Positions 7,472-15,077 of a DNA stretch of 64,000 nucleotides are shown one piece after another (the first letter of the stretch is position 1; every line of letters starts with the position of its first letter). The translations under genes and the position numbers were made by a program. Location: NCBI RefSeq assembly GCF_036173105.1, contig NZ_CP108053.1, forward strand, positions 4,464,001 to 4,528,000. Reading direction: 5' to 3'. Source of the DNA: Streptomyces sp. NBC_00287. Lineage in GTDB: Bacteria > Actinomycetota > Actinomycetes > Streptomycetales > Streptomycetaceae. Under the pieces are notes generated by a model that saw nothing but the letters and a program-made list of their open reading frames with translations, did no database searches and was not told the DNA's origin.

Positions 7472-8089
7472 TTACCGCGACTCAAACAGAGGGGGCAGCC
7501 CCGCCTCCAACCGCCCGAACGCCCGCTCAGCCGCCGCCACCGCATCCCCCCGTACGTCCTCCACCCGCTCCCCACCCGAGATTCGCCGCCAGTTCTCCAT
7601 CGCGAGGATCCGCTGCACGGCGATGATCTGCCCGGCCGCGAGTCGCGCGTCCAGATCCCCGCCCAGCGCCTCGGCGAGCGCGGCCTCGGACCGTTCCTGA
7701 TGGCTGTACGCCCGGGCGACCAGCGACGGAGTCCCGTACAGCAGCGAGTGGAAGGCGAGCACCTGCGGATGGTCATTGAGCCCGGTGACGGGATCGCACC
7801 GCTCAAGCCCGTCGAGAAAGTGCCGTCGCAGTGCCTCGACCGGCGCCCCCTCCGCCTCCGCGACCACCCGCGCCGCCTCGTCCTCGTGATCGGAGATCCG
7901 GTACAGGACGAGGTCCTCCTTGGTCGGGAAGTACCGGAAGAGCGTCGGCTTCGAGATCTCCGCCGCGGCGGCGACCTCCGCGACCGACACCGCGTCGAAG
8001 CCCTTCTCCAGGAAGAGCCGGATCGCCACCTCCGTCACGGCCTCGTACATCCGCCGCTTCTTGCGCTCCCGCAGGCCGATCTCGCTCAT
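7472..8089 (-). CDS. TetR/AcrR family transcriptional regulator
   Basis: A 205-aa regulator with a typical TetR helix-turn-helix at residues 10-57: GLRERKKRRMYEAVTEVAIRLF, then SVAEVAAAAEISKPTLFRYF. The ligand-binding C-terminal part has no recognisable signature. It sits between the tandem kinase gene (29 bp upstream) and the HelD-like gene (41 bp downstream), all on the minus strand. It may control the HelD-like gene through the AT-rich palindrome in the gap. The ligand is unknown. Confidence 0.9.
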   Translation of the reverse strand: MSEIGLRERKKRRMYEAVTEVAIRLFLEKGFDAVSVAEVAAAAEISKPTLFRYFPTKEDLVLYRISDHEDEAARVVAEAEGAPVEALRRHFLDGLERCDPVTGLNDHPQVLAFHSLLYGTPSLVARAYSHQERSEAALAEALGGDLDARLAAGQIIAVQRILAMENWRRISGGERVEDVRGDAVAAAERAFGRLEAGLPPLFESR

Positions 8090-8118
8090 GGGTCGAGCCT
8101 ACGCAGACGGGGGCGGGG

Positions 8119-10293
8119 TCAGGCGAGCGCGCGGCCCGGCTGCGGATGCACGGCGGGGCGGGGCGGCAGGCCCAGTGAGCCCACGGCGGCGGCCAGGGTC
8201 ATGGCGTACGAGTCCACCGCGCGCCGGACGTTGGGGGCGTCCAGGCTCGCCCCGGTCACCAGGCGGTCGAGGTCGACGTACGCCGAGCGCACGATCTCGA
8301 TCCACCGGTAGACCCGCCAGTCCCGCTGCCAGTCGACCGTGAACGCCGGGTCGAGCCGCTCCGCCCAGCGCTGGAACATCCGGTCGCGGATCTCCGGCCG
8401 GGTCGGGGTGAGGTGCATATGGCGGACCAGGTCGTAGAGCGGATCGCCGACGACCGCCATCTCCCAGTCGATGAGGGTCAGCGCGAGGGCGTCGGTGCGG
8501 CGCACCAGGTTCCACGGGTTGAGGTCGCCGTGCAGCAGGGCGGGCCGGCGTTCGCTGACCTGGTGGCGGGCGAGGATCTGGCGCAGGCGCGGGGCGTCGG
8601 GCAGGCCGAGCAGCCGGGCGCGCTGCTGGGACCGCTTCGGCAACTCGGCCACCAGCAGGACCAGCTGCTCGCTGAGCCAGGAGTAGAAGCGGCCCTCCCC
8701 CGCGGCCGGGTCGACCTCCCGGTACTTCACCCGGGTCAACGCGGCGAGCTGATCGACGAGCCGGTCCGCCTCGTGCGGGAGCAACCCATGCACGGGGTGG
8801 CTGGGGGGCCGTCCGACGTCGCGCGGGCCCTCGTAGGTGTGGATGGCGAAAGGTTCCCCCTGATAACTCGTGCCCAGGGCGAGGAACTTCGGCGCCGCGA
8901 TCCCGGCCCCCGACCGCTCGATGGCCCGCAGCACGGCGTGCTCGCTCAGAAAGCCGCGCTCACGCCGGCAGGCGTTCGCCACCTTGCGCCGTACGACCAC
9001 CGGAAAGTCCACACCCGGCACCCGGACCACCGAGTTCAGATGCCCGGTGCCCTTGAACACCCGCCCGGCGGGCGCCGCGCCCTCCGCGTACAGGGCCTCG
9101 TGCACGGCGGAGCTGGGGAACCGCGGATGTTCCGGAACCCGGCGCTCCGGGTCCCAGCTCCTGATCCGCGCGTGCAGCCGGAGCCCGCCGGTCCTGGCCT
9201 CCCGCCAGCGGAAGAGGATCCGCCCGATCTCCGGCTCGCCCGGGATGGTCCCGAGCCCCAGCGGCCGGGCCGCCGTCTGCAGCGCCCGGCGCACCCGCGC
9301 CGTAGCCGCGTGCAGGCTCTGCTCGTCGGTCAGGTCCCGCAGGGAGGCCGCGGCCCGCATGACGTCCGGGTAGACGGACTGCGCCCGCTCGAAGTCGAGG
9401 TAGTGGTCGAGGTCCTTGCCGAGGCCCTTCACGGCGGCCGGTCGCACCCGCCGCATCGCCTCGGCCCACGCCTCGACGACCTCCTCCCACTGGTGGGCGG
9501 GGTAGCGCATGCGCACCAGATGCGTGGCGAGATCGTGCAGCGGATCGCCGTAGCCGGCCAGCTCCCAGTCGGCGCAGAAGAGCGGTGGCTCGGCGGCGAA
9601 CGGCAGGATCAGGTTCTCGCGGTGCAGATCGGTGTGGAGCAGGGCGTACGGCCGTCTGGCCATCGCCGGGACCCGGTCGGCGAGCCGGAGCATGGCGTCC
9701 TCGGGAATACCGAGGGCGGCGAACAGACCGCCGAACTCATGCCAGTTGGGCTGCCGGATCTGCCGGTCCGCGAGATGGGCCAGTGTCCGCAGGAAGCCCT
9801 GGCTGTCCTTGTCGTTGCGCGGCCAGAGGGCGGGCAGACGGGGCAGGGCCTCCCGGCGCACCTGGGCCATCCGGGCGAATACGTCGGCCAGCGCCTTCAC
9901 GAGCAGGGTGTCGAGGGGTTTGCCGTCGGCGCACACACTCGACAGCGTGGTGCCCTCCACATAGCTGTGGATGGCGAAGTCGGGTCCCTTGGCGAGGCAT
10001 TGCGGCACATGCGGCAGCTGGCGTCCCACGGCCGCGAGGATCTCGGTCTCGTCCTGCCAGGTCCGGATCACCACGGGCAGCGCTCCGGGGCGCCGCATCC
10101 GCACGGTCACCTGGGTGCCGGGCTCGCGGCCGAGCCTGCGGGCCATGTCCTCGGTGAGCGGAAGGACGTAATTCCGGTTGTGATGGCCGCTGCTGGAGCG
10201 GCCCCGCCGGGCGGCCTGCGCCACGAAGGCCTGGACGGCGGCGGATGCTGCGCGTTCCCCGGGGAAGGGACCGGGAAGAGGTCGTGCGTCCAC
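8119..10293 (-). CDS. tandem aminoglycoside-phosphotransferase-fold protein, two kinase domains
   Basis: A 724-aa protein made of two APH/choline-kinase-like domains. The first carries the catalytic loop HTDLHREN and the metal-binding FCADWELAGYGDP. The second carries HGDLNPWN and LIDWEMAVVGDP. Both therefore keep the Brenner HxDxxxxN and DW motifs needed for catalysis. A single domain is normally about 300 aa, so this is a fusion or internal duplication. The start at GTG 10293 is chosen because CCGGAG lies 8 nt upstream; an in-frame start 126 nt further upstream adds an unmatched segment. It lies 202 bp downstream of devB on the same strand. The substrate is unknown, and antibiotic resistance should not be assumed. 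Confidence 0.82.
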   Translation of the reverse strand: MDARPLPGPFPGERAASAAVQAFVAQAARRGRSSSGHHNRNYVLPLTEDMARRLGREPGTQVTVRMRRPGALPVVIRTWQDETEILAAVGRQLPHVPQCLAKGPDFAIHSYVEGTTLSSVCADGKPLDTLLVKALADVFARMAQVRREALPRLPALWPRNDKDSQGFLRTLAHLADRQIRQPNWHEFGGLFAALGIPEDAMLRLADRVPAMARRPYALLHTDLHRENLILPFAAEPPLFCADWELAGYGDPLHDLATHLVRMRYPAHQWEEVVEAWAEAMRRVRPAAVKGLGKDLDHYLDFERAQSVYPDVMRAAASLRDLTDEQSLHAATARVRRALQTAARPLGLGTIPGEPEIGRILFRWREARTGGLRLHARIRSWDPERRVPEHPRFPSSAVHEALYAEGAAPAGRVFKGTGHLNSVVRVPGVDFPVVVRRKVANACRRERGFLSEHAVLRAIERSGAGIAAPKFLALGTSYQGEPFAIHTYEGPRDVGRPPSHPVHGLLPHEADRLVDQLAALTRVKYREVDPAAGEGRFYSWLSEQLVLLVAELPKRSQQRARLLGLPDAPRLRQILARHQVSERRPALLHGDLNPWNLVRRTDALALTLIDWEMAVVGDPLYDLVRHMHLTPTRPEIRDRMFQRWAERLDPAFTVDWQRDWRVYRWIEIVRSAYVDLDRLVTGASLDAPNVRRAVDSYAMTLAAAVGSLGLPPRPAVHPQPGRALA

Positions 10294-10495
10294 GGGCCGC
10301 TCCGGAATTTCACGCAGAACACGGAAGGTAGGGCAAACGGTAAGTGCGGGTTGTACCAGGCACGACCGGAGGGGGCCTTGAGTAGCCACATCGGGTGGTT
10401 TGCGGCTGTTCGCGCACACCGGTCGGCCGGGCCGTGAAGACTGGCCTGTTCGCCGGTCCTACACGGCTCCAATACGAGCAGAACAGAGCGTTCGC

Positions 10496-11281
10496 TCAGC
10501 GGTGCGGCGAATCGTAGCGCACCCCGGGTGAGCCCCGGCCCTTCACGGCCTCCAACACCGGCTCCAGCGAGTGGACTATCGCCTCCGCTCCCACGCCGGC
10601 CTCGCGCAGCAGGAGCGTCTTGCGGGCGTTACGCGCGTAGCCCAGGAACGGAACCCCGGCGGCTCGTGCGGCGAGGTAGTCCGTGGGGGCGTCGCCGATC
10701 ATCAGCGCCGACCTGGGGGCCGCGCCCATCGCGTTCAGGGCGCGGTTGAGACAGTGCGGGTCGGGCTTGAGGTGGTTCAGCTGCTGGGTGCGGCCGTAGA
10801 TATGCGGGTTGAAGCACGAGGTGAGGCCGCGGCTCGCGAGGTAAGTGCGCACTACGCGCGGGGAGTTGTTGGTGGTGATGGCCAGCCGGGAGCCGACCGC
10901 GGTCCAGGTGCGGATCAGCGGGTCGGCGTGCGCGGTCGGCATCGCGGAGGAGGTGGCCTTCAGCTCCTCGTTGGTCAAACGTTCCTCCAACTCGGCGACC
11001 AGGTCGCTGCCCGGATGCCGGCGGTCCACTGCGCGCAGGACCACCTGCGGGTCGAGGGTCTCGCGTTCGTTCTCCGTCAGCAGACTGTGCAGACCGCGGC
11101 CCTCCAGCCACTCCACCAGCTGTGTCGCCACCCGCTCCGCCTTGTGCCCGGCGAACAGACGGCAGATCGGCCCGTCGAAGTCCCAGAGCACCACTCGGGC
11201 GTTGCGGATCAGGTCCCTCAGTTCGGCGGGGTCGCGCTCGGTCCGGTCCGTCACGGCTTCAGTCTGCGTCTCAGAGGTCAC
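10496..11281 (-). CDS. devB: DevB, HAD family hydrolase/phosphatase
   Basis: A 261-aa HAD hydrolase with motif I VVLWDFDGPICRLF (nucleophile D and acid/base D), motif II LAITTNNSP, motif III lysine in NHLKPDP and motif IV MIGDAPTDYLAA. The cap is helical, as in phosphoglycolate-phosphatase-like members. The GTG start overlaps the devA stop codon (TAGTG), so the two are translationally coupled. In S. coelicolor devB, a putative phosphatase, is cotranscribed with devA. The assignment rests on family and gene order, and the substrate is not known. Confidence 0.88.
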   Translation of the reverse strand: MTSETQTEAVTDRTERDPAELRDLIRNARVVLWDFDGPICRLFAGHKAERVATQLVEWLEGRGLHSLLTENERETLDPQVVLRAVDRRHPGSDLVAELEERLTNEELKATSSAMPTAHADPLIRTWTAVGSRLAITTNNSPRVVRTYLASRGLTSCFNPHIYGRTQQLNHLKPDPHCLNRALNAMGAAPRSALMIGDAPTDYLAARAAGVPFLGYARNARKTLLLREAGVGAEAIVHSLEPVLEAVKGRGSPGVRYDSPHR

Positions 11282-12153
11282 TAGGAGAGTGTCAGGTCCG
11301 TGGTGATGGTTTCCCAGAGGGCGTCGAACCACTTCTGGGATTCCGTCACGAAGGCCCCGTCGCGCTCCTCGGCCTGCTTGGCGAACGAGAACAGCAGGGA
11401 CTGGGTGCCCAGCACGTCGTACATCTCCAGGGTCTTGCTCTCCCACTCCTCCGCGCGCTCGGTGATCACGTAGTACCCGATCAGCGCCTCTTCGCCGTTG
11501 AGCAGATACAGCTTCACCGGGGGCGTGAAGGGGAGCGCGCGGAAGGTGACGTGCACATCGATGCCGTGGGTGGCGCGGAACGCCTGGAGGTTGTGGCGCA
11601 GGACCTGGGCCTGGGCGTTGCGCATGGCGAGCCAGCGGGTGTGTACGGAGTGGTCGTCGGCGTCGCCCTCGACCAGGACGGGGAAGGCGAGCGTGATGTC
11701 GCGGGACGGCAGCAGGATGCGTACGTCGATCGACTCGGGCCGGACCGCGCCCTCGTGGATCCGGCGCAGCGGCTCGCCGAGGGCCAGCATCAGGGTCTCG
11801 GCGGTGTGGCAGACGACGTCCACGCGGACCTTGCGGGCCCCGAACGCCTCGACCAGGCGAGGGGCGAGCGCGACCATCGTCGGCTTCGGCTCGCCGCGGG
11901 TGGGGGCGGGGGCGGCGATGCGTGGCGGGCTGCCCTTGCTGACGTTGCTGAGCAGGCCGTCCTCCTGGAGAGAGCGCAGGGCCTGGCGGACGGCGCCGCG
12001 CTCCACCCCGAACTCCTCGGCCAGTTCGGCCTGGGTGGGCAGGCGGTCGCCCGCCTTGAGCTCTCCGGCGCGGATCCGCTCCCGCAGGATGTCGGCGATC
12101 TCCTGGGGGGAAAGCCTGCTGCTGCCGTTCACTGCCACGTTCTCCTGGTCCAC
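11281..12153 (-). CDS. devA: DevA, GntR-like developmental regulator
   Basis: A 290-aa protein with an N-terminal GntR winged helix (about residues 15-80: IADILRERIRAGELKAGDRLPTQ, FGVERGAVRQALRSLQEDGLL). Its long C-terminal domain is shared with the neighbouring paralogue devE, including VTFRALPFTPPVKLYLLNG and EMYDVLGTQSLLFSFA. This domain is not one of the common FadR, HutC or MocR effector types, and DevA is its own subfamily. In S. coelicolor devA is needed for aerial development and is autoregulated. Two in-frame starts are close together, TTG at 12159 and GTG at 12153. The GTG is preferred because it lies 6 nt after a conserved TANNNT element and aligns with devE, implying a leaderless transcript. 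Confidence 0.9.
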   Translation of the reverse strand: MDQENVAVNGSSRLSPQEIADILRERIRAGELKAGDRLPTQAELAEEFGVERGAVRQALRSLQEDGLLSNVSKGSPPRIAAPAPTRGEPKPTMVALAPRLVEAFGARKVRVDVVCHTAETLMLALGEPLRRIHEGAVRPESIDVRILLPSRDITLAFPVLVEGDADDHSVHTRWLAMRNAQAQVLRHNLQAFRATHGIDVHVTFRALPFTPPVKLYLLNGEEALIGYYVITERAEEWESKTLEMYDVLGTQSLLFSFAKQAEERDGAFVTESQKWFDALWETITTDLTLS

Positions 12154-12159
12154 GACCAA

Positions 12160-12192
12160 ACGCTACAACTCCACCCCATCTACGGGGAGTTG
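12160..12192 (-). promoter_or_regulatory. conserved devA promoter: TAGCGT -10 and CAACTCC/GGAGTTG inverted repeat
   Basis: TAGCGT (12165-12160) ends 6 nt before the GTG at 12153, the spacing expected if transcription starts at the GTG. Directly upstream, CAACTCC (12166-12172) and GGAGTTG (12186-12192) form an inverted repeat over the -35 to -10 spacer. A closely matching arrangement lies before devE (13457-13488). No good TTGACA-like -35 is present, so an activator or an atypical sigma factor may be used. Confidence 0.5.
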
Positions 12193-12240
12193 TTCGGTAC
12201 CTGTTTATAAGTAGTAACCAAGTGGGGACAACATAAGCAT

Positions 12241-12254
12241 AGTTGGTACCAACT
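12241..12254. promoter_or_regulatory. candidate DevA/DevE operator, palindrome AGTTGGTACCAACT
   Basis: A perfect 14-bp palindrome lies between devA and the small membrane gene. The sequence just after it continues as TTGGCCGAGTTGG, giving further half-sites AGTTGG or CCAACT within 25 bp. The same half-sites form the palindrome before devE at 13537-13553. Since the only DNA-binding proteins of the locus are DevA and DevE, they are the likely ligands. Confidence 0.5.
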
Positions 12255-12310
12255 TGGCCGAGTTGGCGGAAGCTTTACCTCAGGTTGGGACACCAGAAGG
12301 GGGAAACATC

Positions 12311-12499
12311 GTGCCTGTCATCGCCCTCCTCGCCGCAATCTTCATCGTCGGCATCGAACAGATTATCGAAGTCAAGTACGGCACCACCGGCATCGTCGGA
12401 CTGCTGCTGCTCACCATAGGCATCAAGGCCAAGAGCCCGGCCGTCAGCTCCGCCGGGGCCGTGGTGCTCGCCCTGCTGGTCTCGGGGCCCGCCCTATGA
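12311..12499 (+). CDS. 62-aa two-helix membrane protein of the dev locus
   Basis: The start is the GTG at 12311, supported by an AGGGGG ribosome site 8-9 nt upstream; a longer in-frame reading has no such site. The product has two hydrophobic segments, about residues 2-16 (PVIALLAAIFIVGI) and 26-60, with a short polar turn containing KYGTTG between them. It therefore looks like a small integral membrane protein. It is encoded between devA and devE on the opposite strand, and the palindrome at 12241-12254 lies before it. A corresponding small gene sits between devA and devE in S. coelicolor as I recall. The function is unknown. Confidence 0.75.
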   Translation: MPVIALLAAIFIVGIEQIIEVKYGTTGIVGLLLLTIGIKAKSPAVSSAGAVVLALLVSGPAL

Positions 12500-12524
12500 C
12501 CGACCCGCTCCCGGATCAACCGCC

Positions 12525-12575
12525 GTGGGGGACGATCAGCTTGTGAGCTCCAGCTCCGAACTGATCGTCTCCCAC
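12525..12575. terminator. hairpin at the convergent ends of the small membrane gene and devE
   Basis: A 15-bp stem with one mismatch (12525-12539 with 12561-12575, core GACGATCAG/CTGATCGTC) encloses the devE stop codon. It lies 26 bp after the small membrane gene and could end transcription from both sides. There is no T run. Confidence 0.5.
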
Positions 12576-13450
12576 AGTGAGTTGAACCACAGATTGGACT
12601 GCTCCACGAACGTGGTGTCGCGCAGCTCGGCGCCCTGCTCGAAGGCGAACAGCATGGACTGGGTGCCCTCGGCGTCGTACATCTGAAAGAACTCGTGGTC
12701 GACCTCCTCCTCGCGGCGCGTCACCGTGTAGTAGGCGAAGAGCGCCTCCGCGCCGTTGAGCAGGTACAGCTTCACCGGCGGGGTGAAGGGCAGCGCGCGA
12801 AAGGTGACCTGCACATCGATGCCGTGCGTCGCCCGCAGGGCCAGCAGATTGTGCTGGAGCACCTGCCCCTGGGCATTGCGCTGGGCGAGCCAGTGGCGGC
12901 GCAGCCGGCCCGCGGCCGCGGTGTCCACGGGGGCGTCCACGGGGGCCGGGAAGGCGAGGTCGATATGGCGGCTCGGCAGCAGGACGCGGACGTCGACCTT
13001 GGCCGGTTTCAGTCGCCCGGCATGGATCTGGCGCAGGGGTTCACCGATGGCGAGCGTCAGGGAGATGGCGGTCAGACAGAGGGCGTCGATCTCGACGTGC
13101 GGGGCGGCGAAAGCGGCCCCTATCCGGTGCGCGAGGGCCACCATGGTCGGCTGCGGCGGGGCTCCGGGGCCGGTCAGCGCCCTGCCGAGGTCGGGGGCGA
13201 CGGTGGCCGGGCTGCCCTTGGACACATTGGTGAGCAGCTGCTCCGACTGCAGGATCCGCAGCGCCTGCCGTACGGCTCCCCGCTCCACACCGAACTCGTC
13301 GGCCAGCCGGGCCTGGGTGGGCATCCGCTGGCCGGGCCTGAGCTCGCCGGATCGGATACGGCGGCGCAGCTCGTCGGCCACCTCGCGATGTGACGTCGGT
13401 GACCGCTGTGGCCTCTTCCGTCCATTGACGGAGGCGTGTTCCGGGTCCAC
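12536..13450 (-). CDS. devE: DevE, GntR-like paralogue of DevA
   Basis: A 304-aa paralogue of DevA with the same architecture: winged helix (VADELRRRIRSGELRPGQRMPTQ, FGVERGAVRQALRILQ) and the same C-terminal domain (VTFRALPFTPPVKLYLLNG, QMYDAEGTQSMLFAFEQG). In S. coelicolor devE arose by duplication next to devA and has a distinct developmental role. The GTG at 13450 is chosen by alignment with DevA and lies 6 nt after a TACCGT element; a TTG start 15 nt upstream is possible. It ends convergently with the 62-aa membrane gene. The effector is unknown. Confidence 0.88.
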   Translation of the reverse strand: MDPEHASVNGRKRPQRSPTSHREVADELRRRIRSGELRPGQRMPTQARLADEFGVERGAVRQALRILQSEQLLTNVSKGSPATVAPDLGRALTGPGAPPQPTMVALAHRIGAAFAAPHVEIDALCLTAISLTLAIGEPLRQIHAGRLKPAKVDVRVLLPSRHIDLAFPAPVDAPVDTAAAGRLRRHWLAQRNAQGQVLQHNLLALRATHGIDVQVTFRALPFTPPVKLYLLNGAEALFAYYTVTRREEEVDHEFFQMYDAEGTQSMLFAFEQGAELRDTTFVEQSNLWFNSLWETISSELELTS

Positions 13451-13456
13451 AGCCAA

Positions 13457-13488
13457 ACGGTACAACTTCCCGCCATCTTTGGGCAGTT
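13457..13488 (-). promoter_or_regulatory. conserved devE promoter: TACCGT -10 and AACTTCCC/GGGCAGTT inverted repeat
   Basis: TACCGT (13462-13457) ends 6 nt before the GTG at 13450, and AACTTCCC (13464-13471) pairs with GGGCAGTT (13481-13488) apart from one position. Spacing and sequence match the devA element at 12160-12192, including a shared AGTTGTA just before and CGTTTGG around the end of the -10. This is evidence of a common promoter type kept after duplication. Confidence 0.5.
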
Positions 13489-13536
13489 CACCGGAAGGTG
13501 GTTATGAGACGCTTCCTCGCGGTCATAAGTACAGTG

Positions 13537-13553
13537 AAGTTGGTCGCCAACTT
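13537..13553. promoter_or_regulatory. candidate DevA/DevE operator, AAGTTGG-TCG-CCAACTT
   Basis: A perfect 7-bp inverted repeat with a 3-bp spacer lies about 87 bp upstream of devE. It has the same AGTTGG/CCAACT half-sites as the palindrome at 12241-12254. The gap between the half-sites differs by one base, which would rotate the two half-sites slightly. Confidence 0.5.
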
Positions 13554-13739
13554 GAGCAACATGGTCAAACTTTCAGGGGGTTGGCGATCTGAGGATCAGG
13601 ATCGGCTGGCCGGGCTCCCTTCCGGAGGGGAGCCGGGAGCCCGGCTCAGTCAGCACCACCGCACAACAACCACAACCACAACTGAAGAGCACGCTACGGA
13701 TGAGTACGGAGGACAAGGCCTGTCATCGGCGAAAGGAGC

Positions 13740-14981
13740 TCAGAACAGGTCCGGGCACCAAGGCCGCCTGGACGTACGCAGCAGGGCGTCGGCCATACGG
13801 GCGGCGCCCGCTCGTTCTTCCACGACCCGGCCGAGCGCGGTCAGCCGTACGGCGGACTCGTCGCCGAGCCAGAGGGTGGCCAGGTCGGAGAGGGTGAGGG
13901 TGAGGTCGGCGGCGTCCTTGGTAGGCGCGCAGATTCCGGAGCCGTCCGCCGCTGCCTCAACGCGGTACCGCCCTTCACCGGCGATCTCCAGCACCAACGA
14001 TCCCGCGCTCTCGTACGTCCTCGCCTCCATGGCCCGTACGACGTCGAGGATCCGTACCCACATCCAGTCGGCCTGGGTGGTGAGACGGGCGGCGCGAGGG
14101 TCGGGCAGGAAGTGCGGCAGCAGATCGTCGGGGGCCCGCCAGCCGGTCTTCACCGTGGTGATCCAGTCGATCGAGCACAGGTACTGCCACAGCGCGCGCT
14201 CCGCGGCCGGGGTGACGCCGATCAGCCACTTCACCTTCGCCGTGTTGAGGGGCTGATTGCCGTCGCCCCAGTGATCGTCGGCCGTGTACGCCACCATGCC
14301 CTCGACCTCGCCGGACTTGGAGCGGTACACGGCGTAGTGGGGCTCGGTGAAGCTGTTGAAGAACAGGACCTGGCCGGTGGTGAGCTGCCACCAGAGGTCG
14401 TCGCGGCTGACGGCGCCGGGCTGGGTGCGGCGCAGGCGCTCATGGAGTTCGGGACCGAGCTTGCGGACGTCCGGGGCGTCGATGAGGTCGATACGGCCGC
14501 CGTCCTCGGGGCCCGACCAGCGGGGGTCGAGGCCGGTGCGGGGTACGTCGATCGTCCACTCGGCCATGGTGGTGGCGGGGCCGAAGCCGTAGCGGCCGTA
14601 GATCGGGTACTCGGCGGCGATGAGGGTGGCTACGACGTCGCCGCGCTGCTTGGCGGCCTCCAGATCCCGCTCCATCATCCGGCTGAGGAGGCCTCGGCGG
14701 CGGTGCGTGGGAGAGACGGTGACGTTGGTGACGGCGTCTGTGGGGACTGCGGTGCCGCCTACGGTGGTGAGCTGCTGGTCGAAGGAGCGGAACGTGGCGA
14801 CGCAGCGGTCTCCGTCGAAGGCGCCGAGGAGTCTGCCGGGGACGAACCAAGGGGCCCTTGCGGCGAGTTGTTCCTCGGTGAGGGTGGGTTCGCGCAGGAA
14901 GCCGGTGTTCACTGCGCGATGCCAGTCGGTGAGCTCGGCTTCGGTGATCGGTCGGACGTCGATGTCAGCGGGGCGGGTCAT
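13740..14981 (-). CDS. Eis-like GNAT N-acetyltransferase
   Basis: A 413-aa protein with the tripartite Eis family layout. The N-terminal GNAT domain (about 1-150) has the acetyl-CoA loop VTVSPTHRRRGLLSRMM. A second degenerate GNAT domain contains VEGMVAYTADDHW. The C-terminal sterol-carrier-like domain (about 310-413) ends with a free carboxylate at Phe413, as Eis enzymes require for catalysis. Eis acetylates amines, including aminoglycosides and protein lysines, in mycobacteria. Streptomyces homologues are common and mostly uncharacterised, so resistance should not be assumed. Between it and devE (13451-13739) only the dev operator and an A-rich stretch were seen. Confidence 0.88.
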   Translation of the reverse strand: MTRPADIDVRPITEAELTDWHRAVNTGFLREPTLTEEQLAARAPWFVPGRLLGAFDGDRCVATFRSFDQQLTTVGGTAVPTDAVTNVTVSPTHRRRGLLSRMMERDLEAAKQRGDVVATLIAAEYPIYGRYGFGPATTMAEWTIDVPRTGLDPRWSGPEDGGRIDLIDAPDVRKLGPELHERLRRTQPGAVSRDDLWWQLTTGQVLFFNSFTEPHYAVYRSKSGEVEGMVAYTADDHWGDGNQPLNTAKVKWLIGVTPAAERALWQYLCSIDWITTVKTGWRAPDDLLPHFLPDPRAARLTTQADWMWVRILDVVRAMEARTYESAGSLVLEIAGEGRYRVEAAADGSGICAPTKDAADLTLTLSDLATLWLGDESAVRLTALGRVVEERAGAARMADALLRTSRRPWCPDLF

Positions 14982-15020
14982 GGACTCACGGTAGGTCGGG
15001 GCCGGTGGGGGTGTCGCGAC

Positions 15021-15062
15021 GATTTTTCTCGCCCCGCCGCCCCTACCCGTCCCTCCCCCAGA
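15021..15062 (-). repeat. partial copy of a Streptomyces intergenic repeat
   Basis: Read on the minus strand this contains GGGACGGGTAGGGGCGGCGG followed by GGCGAGAAAAA. The same core occurs at 57684-57712 in the other orientation. From experience this sequence is scattered in intergenic DNA of many Streptomyces genomes. It lies between rsiG and the Eis-like gene. Confidence 0.6.
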
Positions 15063-15077
15063 GGGAGCGCCGCCCTG

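Noticed and set aside
8119..10293. Antibiotic-resistance call for the aminoglycoside-phosphotransferase-fold protein
   Set aside because: The fold is shared by many small-molecule kinases, and the double-domain form beside developmental genes gives no evidence for drug modification.
8413..10437. Long plus-strand open frame opposite the tandem kinase gene
   Set aside because: The composition is His-, Gly- and Arg-rich with no motif, and the opposite strand has two catalytic kinase loops.
13700..13897. Short frame starting MSTEDKACHRRKEL before the Eis-like gene end
   Set aside because: The start lies behind a fair ribosome site but the frame runs antisense into the Eis-like C-terminus and becomes Arg-rich; no support as a gene.
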